Shown here piece after piece: positions 1 through 5,211 of a DNA stretch of 25,579 nucleotides. Position 1 is the stretch's first letter. Every line of letters begins with the position of its first letter. Both the position numbers and the translations under genes were made by a program. Below the pieces are notes generated by a model. The model saw only the letters and a list, made by a program, of their open reading frames with translations. It was not told the origin of the DNA and ran no database searches. Origin of the DNA: a virus. The stretch covers positions 1 through 25,579 of the IMG/VR virus record IMGVR_UViG_3300042881_000777, one strand, 5' to 3'.

Positions 1-856
1 TGGCTCCGATTCCGTCTGCAATCAGCTCTGCAATTTCTTGGTGTCCAAGAACTGAAGTCAAGTTACTTGTTAACAGGTTACTTGAATTCATCCTTGTTAA
101 AAGACTTTCTTTAACAACCTGTCTACTAGTACCCTGACTTCTAGTGTTCTCAGCGTTTAGGGACACTCCCGAGTGTCCTATTGGTTGCCTATGTGACTGC
201 TCTTTTTGCGCTTCATTGGACACTGCTGGGTGTCCTATGTGGGATGAGTTATCCACAGGCTGTGAACTGGCTGGCTTTGCCTTTTTGATGGCATTCTTGA
301 TGCTCTTGACTGTCATTGTGTCGGTTGATTTGACCACGATTGGACTCCTCTTTGCTGGTTGTCTGAGTGCTTTGCTGATGGCTTGGGCGACCCTTTGCTG
401 GCCCTCTAAGTCTGCTTTGTCTGCCTGGTCTCGTTGCTCCTTTATGATTAATGGCGGTCTGGTGTCCTCTATGCTGGAGGTGACCGCCATGGCTGTCTCA
501 GCGTCTACTGTTGAGTCGTAGATGATCCGCAGGGTGTTGCACCGCTCGCCCCTGAAACCCTTCTTGAGGATCTCCACATAGCCTGCAGCTCTGAGCCGCA
601 TGAGCTGGTTGGTGATGGCTTGGCGGCTGATGTTGAGGTCTTTGGCCAGCCTGGCTTGGCTCACCCAGGTGATGCCTGCCCGGTTGCAGTAGGAGCACAG
701 CACGCCCAGGGTTCTGATTGAGCCGTCAGTGAGCGCTGGGTCTGTCAGCGCCTTGATGGGCATGACCGAGATCTTGCGCTGGTCTGGCATCGCCTCCTTG
801 AGGTAGATGCGGGGCTTCTTGGCAGGCAGCTTGAACTGGACAATGTTGTCAGGCAT
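1..856 (-). CDS. Winged-helix replication-initiator-like protein (partial, runs off left edge)
   Basis: The reading frame is open from ATG at 856 to the window edge, 285 codons without a stop, so the C-terminus is missing. It begins MPDNIVQFKLPAKK. Residues about 45-100 look like a winged helix-turn-helix: a GITWVSQARLAKDLNISRQA stretch followed by a leucine-rich helix and a wing-like segment. From about residue 130 the chain is polar, low in complexity and rich in Ser, Gln and Lys, as in a flexible linker. This plan, an N-terminal winged helix plus a linker containing DNA repeats, resembles lambda O-type initiators, and the gene carries palindromes and AT-rich DNA at 35-235. The ATG overlaps the methyltransferase stop by 8 nt; a GTG at 865 is an alternative start. 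The DNA-binding domain is well supported. The initiator role is inference; a transcription regulator is the alternative. Confidence 0.65.
   Translation of the reverse strand, partial: MPDNIVQFKLPAKKPRIYLKEAMPDQRKISVMPIKALTDPALTDGSIRTLGVLCSYCNRAGITWVSQARLAKDLNISRQAITNQLMRLRAAGYVEILKKGFRGERCNTLRIIYDSTVDAETAMAVTSSIEDTRPPLIIKEQRDQADKADLEGQQRVAQAISKALRQPAKRSPIVVKSTDTMTVKSIKNAIKKAKPASSQPVDNSSHIGHPAVSNEAQKEQSHRQPIGHSGVSLNAENTRSQGTSRQVVKESLLTRMNSSNLLTSNLTSVLGHQEIAELIADGIGA
35..235. repeat. Cluster of palindromes and short repeats, candidate replication origin
   Basis: Two 18-bp palindromes share the arms GGACAC/GTGTCC. One is at 161-178 (8-bp arms, CC centre), the other at 218-235 (6-bp arms). Both continue into TCCTAT or TCCTAN. 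A third palindrome, TTCTTGG-tgt-CCAAGAA, lies at 35-51 and holds a GTGTCC half-site, and a further GTGTCCT half-site is at 462-468. Between them, 60-150 is AT-rich, with direct repeats of GTTACTTG (62-69, 77-84) and CTTGTTAA (66-73, 93-100) and an inverted repeat TTGTTAA/TTAACAA (94-100, 111-117). All lie inside the initiator-like reading frame. Iterons beside an AT-rich segment inside the initiator gene are the layout of the lambda origin. The repeats are seen directly; the origin function is inferred. Confidence 0.45.
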
Positions 857-1580
857 GGCGCTCACTTAGCAGCCTCCATGCTGTTGCAGCGCAGAGTGGG
901 ACTTGTCCGTTGCCAATGGCTTTAAGTCTGTCCACCCGAGCGGCCATCCCATTCGCATCTCCGAATGCATCGGGTGCGGGTATGTCAACCCGTGTTTTAG
1001 CTTTACATAGTCCCGCCATTGATCGAATCTTAGTTTTCCATTGTCTTGGCGAGCGGCTGTTGTTCCCCCCTTCCAATCTGTCGCCAGCATGGTCGGCAAC
1101 AATCCAGATTCGGTTTCGCTTATGGTCAAATCCTGCAAAGTCAGCTCCCAGCACTCCCCACCTTGCATCAAACCCCATTGCGGCCAAGTCGCCAAGAACT
1201 CGTCCAAGCCCCCGAGTAGTGAGCATTGGTGAGTTCTCCACAAAGACATGGCTGGGTCGAACTTCACGAATGATGCGAGCCATTTCTGTCCACATTCCTG
1301 ATTGCTCTCCATCAATTCCACCCCCCCCCCCTGCGGCTGAGATGTCTTGGCAGGGAAACCCGCCAGATACGACATCAACAATGCCTCGCCACGGCTTGCC
1401 GTCAAAGGTCTGAACATCATCCCAAATCGGGAAAGGCGGGAGAAGACCGTCATTCTGTCGGGCGCACAGTACGCTTGCTGGGTAGGGCTCCCACTCAACG
1501 GCGCAGACTGTTCGCCATCCGAGGAGGTGTCCCCCGATAATTCCTCCACCAGCGCCTGCGAATAAAGCCAGCTCATTCAT
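849..1580 (-). CDS. C5-cytosine DNA methyltransferase (Dcm-like, short)
   Basis: A 243-residue protein with the ordered motifs of C5-cytosine methyltransferases, which transfer a methyl group from S-adenosylmethionine to cytosine in DNA. Motif I is LALFAGAGGG (residues 4-13), motif IV is GGFPCQDIS with catalytic Cys77, motif VI is FVENSP (113-118), motif VIII is HKRNRIWIV (153-161) and motif X is AIGNGQVP (221-228). Only about 60 residues separate motifs VIII and X, so the target-recognition domain is very small or absent; the sequence target cannot be read. The start ATG overlaps the upstream stop (ATGA), and an AGAGG lies about 6 nt before it. No restriction enzyme is adjacent, so a self-protecting or orphan methylase is likely. 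An 11-G run encodes Gly84-88 just after the catalytic loop. Almost the whole gene is shared with a second ORF in another frame. Confidence 0.88.
   Translation of the reverse strand: MNELALFAGAGGGIIGGHLLGWRTVCAVEWEPYPASVLCARQNDGLLPPFPIWDDVQTFDGKPWRGIVDVVSGGFPCQDISAAGGGGGIDGEQSGMWTEMARIIREVRPSHVFVENSPMLTTRGLGRVLGDLAAMGFDARWGVLGADFAGFDHKRNRIWIVADHAGDRLEGGNNSRSPRQWKTKIRSMAGLCKAKTRVDIPAPDAFGDANGMAARVDRLKAIGNGQVPLCAATAWRLLSERHA
866..1576 (-). CDS. Overprinted protein in the +1 frame of the methyltransferase gene
   Basis: A 236-codon frame on the same strand starts 4 nt after the methyltransferase ATG (ATGAATG) and ends in TAA at 866. Its whole length lies inside the methyltransferase gene. It starts MSWLYSQALVEELS, has SRLSRFGM near the end of the first quarter and LMSYLAGFPAKTSQPQ about residue 67, then CSLLGG, TWPQWGLMQGGECWELT and near the C-terminus MGWPLGWTDLKPLATDK. 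From memory, the same phrases recur in many phage and prophage proteins annotated as hypothetical or DNA methyltransferase. Motif X of the enzyme (DRLKAIGNGQVP) and the phrase TDLKPLATDKSH come from the same bases in two frames. Both starts can share one ribosome-binding site. The alternative is that it is only a shadow whose apparent conservation follows from the methyltransferase. No function is known to me. Confidence 0.5.
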   Translation of the reverse strand: MSWLYSQALVEELSGDTSSDGEQSAPLSGSPTQQAYCAPDRMTVFSRLSRFGMMFRPLTASRGEALLMSYLAGFPAKTSQPQGGGVELMESNQECGQKWLASFVKFDPAMSLWRTHQCSLLGGLDEFLATWPQWGLMQGGECWELTLQDLTISETESGLLPTMLATDWKGGTTAARQDNGKLRFDQWRDYVKLKHGLTYPHPMHSEMRMGWPLGWTDLKPLATDKSHSALQQHGGC

Positions 1581-1819
1581 ATACCTCTTTCGGTTTTCTT
1601 GATTTCATGCATGTAGTCGCGCACCCGCTGCTCTGCTCCGGGCCCGTAGCGCTTGTCCATGCTGGCTAGGTGCCGGGTGATCAGCTCCTTGTCTCTGAGC
1701 GCCTCCCATGTAGTCAGCAGCTCCCGTGCGCAGGCCATCAGCATGATGGTCATGTCGGGCTCGATTGGCCCCTTGAACTTTGGATACCATACCTTGAACT
1801 GCCTCTTTAAGAGTTTCAT
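1577..1819 (-). CDS. Hypothetical 80-aa protein upstream of the methyltransferase
   Basis: It begins MKLLKRQFKVWYPKFKGPIE and is predicted to be mostly helical, with a MLMACARELLTTWEALRDKE stretch and a charged C-terminus. I do not recognise a family. The frame is open further upstream to 1894, but the ATG at 1819 is chosen because it overlaps the preceding stop in an ATGA arrangement, as at the other junctions of this operon. Its own stop overlaps the methyltransferase start in the same way. The upstream extension would be out-of-frame translation of the zinc-ribbon gene. Translational coupling to the methyltransferase is likely from this spacing. Confidence 0.65.
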   Translation of the reverse strand: MKLLKRQFKVWYPKFKGPIEPDMTIMLMACARELLTTWEALRDKELITRHLASMDKRYGPGAEQRVRDYMHEIKKTERGI

Positions 1820-1986
1820 TGGGGCTTGGGTGCCTTGGCCTTGATGACTCGGGTCACCGCCTCGGTGGTCACAAACCTGTGAATGTTGGCGCACTCATAG
1901 CGCCTGTAGATGCTGTTGTCGGGGCGCTGACGGGTCTCCTTGACCTCGACCCAGGCCTTGCATACGGGGCAGATCATGTCAGTCAT
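1816..1986 (-). CDS. Small zinc-ribbon protein, NrdR-like fold (56 aa)
   Basis: The frame reads MTDMICPVCKAWVEVKETRQ, continues with an arginine-rich YRRYEC segment and ends in KAKAPKPQ. CPVC at residues 6-9 and C-x3-H near residues 32-36 could bind one zinc. The order CxxC, KETRQRPD, RRYEC, HRFVTTE resembles the zinc ribbon of NrdR-type regulators (CPxC, SR, RRRxC, RFTTxE), but the ATP-cone domain of NrdR is absent. It may bind DNA or a host protein; no specific role can be read. It is held in the operon by an 8-nt overlap with the preceding gene and an ATGA overlap with the next one. A gene this short is easily missed by automatic callers. Confidence 0.7.
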   Translation of the reverse strand: MTDMICPVCKAWVEVKETRQRPDNSIYRRYECANIHRFVTTEAVTRVIKAKAPKPQ

Positions 1987-2227
1987 TGCCCTTGGTCAGT
2001 TGCTCATTGAGCTCCAGCGCCATGCGCCTGACCTGGTCAAGCAGCTCGCGGAGGTCGGCGACCGACTGCATCTCGATCTCAAGCGCGTTCTTGAGCAGCT
2101 CGATCTGGTGGTGCAAGTTGCGAAACTCCCCATTGGCCGATTGGCTATCCCTGACCACCCCGTCATCATCACGGTAAAGCTTGACATAGCTTACATGCAT
2201 GACTTTTTCCATTTCCAATGATTCCAT
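1979..2227 (-). CDS. Hypothetical 82-aa protein with coiled-coil C-terminus
   Basis: The N-terminus contains a HVSYVKLYRDDDG segment, probably a beta strand and turn. The C-terminal half is a heptad-like helix (EFRNLHHQIELLKNALEIE and onward) suggesting a coiled coil. Its stop overlaps the zinc-ribbon start by 8 nt. The start is uncertain: ATGs at 2227, 2212 and 2200 are all in frame, and the first gives a 37-nt overlap with the sigma-like gene. The ATG at 2212 or 2200 would reduce this to 22 or 10 nt. I do not recognise a family. Confidence 0.6.
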   Translation of the reverse strand: MESLEMEKVMHVSYVKLYRDDDGVVRDSQSANGEFRNLHHQIELLKNALEIEMQSVADLRELLDQVRRMALELNEQLTKGND

Positions 2228-2610
2228 GTCATCACTTCGCAGTCCAGCTCGTAAACCGATATGCCGGTAATGCCCATCTGGTATCTGCGCAGCCTGCGCA
2301 TGGCTTGTTTGTAGATCTGGCGCACGCGCTGGCCAGATATAGACAACTGCTGGCCAACCTCTACAAGGGTCAACTCTTCAACAACCAGCAGCCTGATCAC
2401 AATCTCCTGCCGCTCGGTCAGTGGCGCGTCTATCAGGATCTTGGTCAACAGCTCCCGGCACTCAACCTGGTCTAGGTTGTCTTCATGCTGCCATGACCAA
2501 CCCTGCCTCGGCAGCTCTGGCAGCTCCTCATGACGGGTATGCCAAATTGTTCTGACCTCACTCGGGATCGCTGCAATTTGCAGCTCGCCGTAAACAGGTG
2601 CGCGGCTCAT
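2191..2610 (-). CDS. Sigma-70 region 4-like transcription regulator (139 aa)
   Basis: Residues about 62-110 read as a sigma region 4 helix-turn-helix: an APLTERQEIVIRLLVVEELT segment, then VEVGQQLSISGQRVRQIYKQ and a basic MRRLRR tail. In sigma factors this domain contacts the -35 element and the RNA polymerase flap. Regions 2 and 3 are absent, so it cannot melt a promoter like a full sigma factor. It may instead be an activator, an appropriator of host polymerase or a late-gene switch. The start at 2610 is chosen because it overlaps the preceding stop (ATGA) and has GAGG just upstream; the frame itself is open to 2760. The N-terminal 60 residues are not recognised. The domain call is firm; the regulatory role is inference. 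Confidence 0.72.
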   Translation of the reverse strand: MSRAPVYGELQIAAIPSEVRTIWHTRHEELPELPRQGWSWQHEDNLDQVECRELLTKILIDAPLTERQEIVIRLLVVEELTLVEVGQQLSISGQRVRQIYKQAMRRLRRYQMGITGISVYELDCEVMTWNHWKWKKSCM

Positions 2611-2705
2611 TTGACCTCGCACAGCTTGATCAGGCAGTAAATGGCCAGCAATGTCAGGCCCGAGCCCAGGCTGACCAGCACAAAGAAGGTGAGAATGGTT
2701 GTCAT
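2607..2705 (-). CDS. 32-aa single-span membrane peptide
   Basis: The frame encodes a peptide that is almost entirely hydrophobic: MTTILTFFVLVSLGSGLTLL, then AIYCLIKLCEVK. This is one membrane helix with a short charged C-terminal end. It overlaps the resolvase stop and the sigma-like start by 4 nt each, so all three are probably translationally coupled. Its place in an early operon rather than the lysis block argues against a holin. It could be a small membrane modulator of the host or a superinfection factor, but nothing in the sequence decides this. Confidence 0.6.
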   Translation of the reverse strand: MTTILTFFVLVSLGSGLTLLAIYCLIKLCEVK

Positions 2706-3166
2706 GCGTGTTGCTCCAAGCTCCAATGCAGGATCGCCAAAGCGTCTGCCTCGTTGTCATCAGTTACCGGGTGGCCCTTGGCCTGCATGGCCTTGACCAT
2801 CTCATCCTTGCCAGCGTTGCCCTTGCCCGTGGCGTGCTTTTTGATCGTGCCAACCGGCACGCCTTGGTACGGGATCTTGTGGTGCTCGCACCAGGCTGTC
2901 AGGGTGGCCAGCAAGCCGCCGTAGACATGCGCTGAGTCGGTGCTGGCATGCCGCCTGACCTCCTCAAAATACACAGCGTGGAGCTCACCGCCCAGCGTGC
3001 CCTTGAGCTCGGTCAGCCACTGCTTGAACCGCAAGTAGCGCATGCCGCCACCCTCATAGCGGCCAGGCTTAAAGCTCGACCACCCATGCACGACAGGGCC
3101 GGTCATCTGCCTGCATGCCCAGCCGGTGGTGGTGCCCAGGTCAAGGGCAAGGATGGTCTCGCTCAT
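2702..3166 (-). CDS. RuvC-like Holliday junction resolvase
   Basis: A 154-residue RNase H-fold nuclease of the RuvC type. The first acidic residue is Asp9 in ILALDLGTTTGWA, the second is Glu68/69 in VYFEEVRRH, a conserved-type lysine is in GTIKKHATGKG (about 109-115), and the C-terminal acids are in TDDNEADALAI (136-141), giving the D-E-D-D-like metal site. Length matches bacterial and phage RuvC proteins. Such enzymes cut four-way DNA junctions symmetrically. In a phage this could resolve recombination intermediates made by the exonuclease and RecT pair encoded on the other strand, or debranch DNA before packaging. It is tightly coupled to its neighbours by ATGA overlaps at both ends. Confidence 0.85.
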   Translation of the reverse strand: MSETILALDLGTTTGWACRQMTGPVVHGWSSFKPGRYEGGGMRYLRFKQWLTELKGTLGGELHAVYFEEVRRHASTDSAHVYGGLLATLTAWCEHHKIPYQGVPVGTIKKHATGKGNAGKDEMVKAMQAKGHPVTDDNEADALAILHWSLEQHA

Positions 3167-3339
3167 AGCGCACCAGACTGCCGCAATGCCTCAACAAACT
3201 CTTCCATCTCGGAGCATGGGATCTGGGTGGCATGGTCGGCATCACCGCACATGGCCAGCGCCTCAACAATGACAGGTGTCGGGTACTCCACGCCATCCTT
3301 GGACATGTCCAGGATGCGCACTGCGTCTGCGTGGGTCAT
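3163..3339 (-). CDS. Hypothetical 58-aa acidic protein
   Basis: The chain begins MTHADAVRILDMSKDGVEYP and is predicted mainly helical and acidic, with two Cys residues near the middle and C-terminal half. The ATG at 3339 overlaps the stop of the ribbon-helix-helix gene (ATGA), and its own stop overlaps the resolvase start. The open frame upstream of 3339 is the alternative frame of the neighbouring gene and is not used. Small proteins with a similar opening occur in phage early regions as I recall, without an assigned function. Confidence 0.65.
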   Translation of the reverse strand: MTHADAVRILDMSKDGVEYPTPVIVEALAMCGDADHATQIPCSEMEEFVEALRQSGAL

Positions 3340-3539
3340 GGTTGCCTCACGCCAGACAGGAACCGCTGAAGTCGGGGAGTGAGCTCGCCGTAGCGGGGCT
3401 GGAGCTGGTCTCTGACGCACTGGTCAATGATGGACGAAACGCTGCGGTGCTGGTCGGCAGCGGCGGTGTCCAGCAGTTGGCGCGTCTGCGGGTGCAGGCG
3501 CATCAGGAAGGGCTTGAGTTTGGGTGTAGGTGTTTCCAT
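3336..3539 (-). CDS. Ribbon-helix-helix (Arc/MetJ-like) DNA-binding protein
   Basis: The 67-residue protein has a beta-strand-like LKPFLMRLHPQTRQLLDTAA opening followed by a helix and the segment RSVSSIIDQCVRDQL. This is the strand, helix, turn, helix layout of ribbon-helix-helix dimers, which bind operator DNA through the paired N-terminal strands. It is the first gene of the leftward operon and sits directly beside the divergent control region, the usual place for an autoregulator. The start at 3539 is chosen because it begins the domain; the frame is open to 3632, but that would run through the promoter motif. Likely role: repressor of one or both divergent early promoters (inference). Confidence 0.7.
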   Translation of the reverse strand: METPTPKLKPFLMRLHPQTRQLLDTAAADQHRSVSSIIDQCVRDQLQPRYGELTPRLQRFLSGVRQP

Positions 3540-3698
3540 GCGCTCAGTGTATATCACCCAGATATGCTTGCAGGCAGGCCATCTGCAACTTTCTTGCGAT
3601 CTAAGGGTAAGTCCTAATAAAAAGACTTGCACAGCCTACCAAAGCGATATACACTGCGATCATGTTCAACAGGCAGATAACGCCTAAAGGAGTTCAAC
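3540..3698. promoter_or_regulatory. Divergent early promoter/operator region with mirrored 11-bp motif
   Basis: This 159-bp gap lies between the two divergent operons. GATATACACTG occurs at 3646-3656 on the plus strand, and its exact inverse CAGTGTATATC is at 3545-3555, so each operon has the same motif pointing into it. Rightward, TTGCAC at 3627-3632 and TACACT at 3650-3655, 17 bp apart, form a plausible sigma-70 promoter. Leftward, the mirrored motif gives a TACACT -10 at 3551-3546 but only a weak -35. The ribosome-binding site AAAGGAG at 3686-3692 serves the ATG at 3699. The motif may be promoter core, operator, or both; the ribbon-helix-helix product is the obvious candidate ligand. Confidence 0.6.
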
Positions 3699-3884
3699 AT
3701 GACCCACATTGCAGACCGCCTTCACGAAGCCAGCAAGATCAATGATGCTGGTGCCCAGCTTTGGAGCTTGTACAACATACTTGCCGACGATCTTTCTGGA
3801 GATGAGCTGCTCGGACGCTTTGATGCTTATGTCGACGATCTGAGCGAAGAAGCTCAAGCTCTTTACCGCAAGCTGGCTAAGTAA
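3699..3884 (+). CDS. Small acidic protein at head of rightward operon (61 aa)
   Basis: A strong AAAGGAG stands 6 nt before the ATG. The protein is acidic and helical, with a LSGDELLGRFDAYVDDLSEE stretch and the end ALYRKLAK. No family is recognised. As the first gene behind a probable early promoter it will be made early and in quantity. Small acidic first genes of phage early operons often act on host proteins, but that is only analogy here. It is followed after 12 nt by the recombinase gene. Confidence 0.7.
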   Translation: MTHIADRLHEASKINDAGAQLWSLYNILADDLSGDELLGRFDAYVDDLSEEAQALYRKLAK

Positions 3885-3896
3885 GGGGATCTGAAC

Positions 3897-4568
3897 ATGA
3901 CACCCAACACCAGCAAATTCGTCGCCTACTACCGCGTTTCAACCGACCGCCAGGGCCAATCTGGCCTTGGCCTCGATGCCCAGCGTGCAGCCGTGGCCAA
4001 GCACATCGGCGCTGCCGAGCTGGTTGCCGAGTTCACCGAGGTCGAGTCTGGCCGCAAGAATGACCGCGAGCAGCTCGCTGCCGCCATGGCCACCGCCAAG
4101 AAGGCCAAGGCCATGCTGGTGATCGCCAAGCTGGATCGCCTGGCTCGCAATGTTCACTTCATCTCTGGCCTGCTTGAGTCTGGCGTGCCCTTTGTCTGCG
4201 CCGACATGCCCGAGGCTGACCGCACCTTCTTGCAGATGATGGCCGTGTTCGCTGAGTGGGAGGCACGCAAAATCTCCGAGCGCACCAAGTCAGCGCTGGC
4301 CCAAGTCAAGGCCAAGGGCCGCACGCTGGGATGCCCGACACCTGAGATTGGCTCGGCCATCGGCGTGCAAGTGATCAAGGTCAAAGCCGACAAGTACGCT
4401 GACCGTGTTGGCCCAATCGTGCGCGACATCATCGCCCGGTCTGGTGCCAGCACCCTGAGAGACATTGCCGCAGCCCTTGAGGCTCGCGGTGTAGCCACGC
4501 CCCGTGGCAATGTGACCTGGGGGCCAACACAGGCCTCCAACCTTCTGAAACGCCTCAACCTCAACTAA
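3897..4568 (+). CDS. Serine recombinase (resolvase/invertase family)
   Basis: The 223-residue protein has the resolvase fold. FVAYYRVSTDRQGQSGLGLD carries the nucleophile Ser15 and Arg18, KLDRLARN (78-85) holds the catalytic arginines 81 and 84, and the long E helix runs through MMAVFAEWEARKISERTKSA. Residues about 183-223 form a small DNA-binding end (STLRDIAAALEARGV, TPRG, WGPTQASNLLKRL). The size is that of small resolvases and invertases, not of the 450-600-aa large serine integrases of temperate phages. It may resolve genome multimers, invert a segment or act as a small integrase. No pair of invertible sites was found in the window. It follows the small acidic gene closely and precedes a 44-aa membrane peptide, apparently in one operon. 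Confidence 0.9.
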   Translation: MTPNTSKFVAYYRVSTDRQGQSGLGLDAQRAAVAKHIGAAELVAEFTEVESGRKNDREQLAAAMATAKKAKAMLVIAKLDRLARNVHFISGLLESGVPFVCADMPEADRTFLQMMAVFAEWEARKISERTKSALAQVKAKGRTLGCPTPEIGSAIGVQVIKVKADKYADRVGPIVRDIIARSGASTLRDIAAALEARGVATPRGNVTWGPTQASNLLKRLNLN

Positions 4569-4580
4569 GGAGAAAGCAAA

Positions 4581-4715
4581 ATGAAACAGACCTACTTTAC
4601 TCAGCAGAACATGGATCAAGCCCGATCTTTGTTGATCAGCCTCTGCGGCGCTATCTTTTTAGTAGGCTCAGGAGTGATCCTGCTGTTGGCCTACTTTGAT
4701 GTGCTGGTGAAATGA
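4581..4715 (+). CDS. 44-aa single-span membrane protein
   Basis: AAGGAG stands just before the ATG. After a polar start (MKQTYFTQQNMDQARS) comes one hydrophobic span rich in Leu, Ile, Gly and Val (about residues 17-40), ending DVLVK. This predicts a single membrane helix. The stop overlaps the next ATG (ATGATG). No family is recognised. Like the 32-aa peptide of the opposite operon, it is an early membrane protein and not part of the lysis cluster. Confidence 0.65.
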   Translation: MKQTYFTQQNMDQARSLLISLCGAIFLVGSGVILLLAYFDVLVK

Positions 4716-4915
4716 TGTTCAAGTACATGTGGACTGAATTTCGGTCAACCCTCAAGATGCTGCCGCCAGCACAGACTGCCGCGCACGAATTACTTCACGC
4801 AGAGCATGATCTGTTGAGGGCAGAGGCTGGGGTGGAATATGCCCAGGCAATGGTCGCCTGCCAAAAGCAGCGAATCAAGCGCTTGAAGGCATATCTGAAT
4901 GAGGAGAAGGCGTGA
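4712..4915 (+). CDS. Hypothetical 67-aa helical protein
   Basis: It starts within the stop of the membrane peptide. The sequence from residue 20 on is one long amphipathic helix (HELLHAEHDLLRAEAGVEYA and onward, ending in a basic KRLKAYLNEEKA), suggesting a coiled-coil dimer. No family is recognised. The stop overlaps the GTG start of the next gene, implying coupling. Confidence 0.6.
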   Translation: MMFKYMWTEFRSTLKMLPPAQTAAHELLHAEHDLLRAEAGVEYAQAMVACQKQRIKRLKAYLNEEKA

Positions 4916-5208
4916 AAGCTGATCTCACCGCTGGCCGTGCCATGCGCGAGCGCCAGCTCGACATCTTTGAGCAGCAAGACCATCAGTTTCTTGAGCGCTG
5001 CCGGGCGCTGGCCGTGCTGGTCTGCACCCAGCGCGGTGAGGTCTCAATCAACGACATCCGCTCCATCATCGAGGTGCCGCCGGGTGTCCATCCATCTGTC
5101 TTGGGCGCGGTCTTTCGCACCAAGCAGTTCAAGTCGGTCGGCTACACAGAGGCCGTCCATCCCCAAGCGCATGCCAGGGTGGTGCGTGTTTACAAATTAC
5201 AGGAGTAA
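4912..5208 (+). CDS. Hypothetical 98-aa protein, possible winged helix, GTG start
   Basis: The start is GTG at 4912, overlapping the previous stop (GTGA), with GAGGAGAAGG directly upstream; no ATG gives a better fit. After a helical N-terminus (RERQLDIFEQQDHQFLERCR) comes a segment about residues 40-98 with the pattern of a small winged helix: GEVSINDIRSIIEVPPGV, then LGAVFRTKQF, then a strand pair ending RVVRVYKLQE. A DNA-related role beside the recombination genes is plausible but unproven. It lies 3 nt before the exonuclease gene. Confidence 0.65.
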   Translation: MKADLTAGRAMRERQLDIFEQQDHQFLERCRALAVLVCTQRGEVSINDIRSIIEVPPGVHPSVLGAVFRTKQFKSVGYTEAVHPQAHARVVRVYKLQE

Positions 5209-5211
5209 AAA

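Noticed and set aside
144-521. A 125-codon plus-strand frame at the left end.
   Set aside because: It is antisense to the initiator-like gene, which has a clear winged helix and correct operon spacing.
3661-3701. CATGTT/AACATG inverted repeat enclosing the ribosome-binding site of the first rightward gene.
   Set aside because: Only 6 bp with a 29-nt loop, too weak to claim as translational control.
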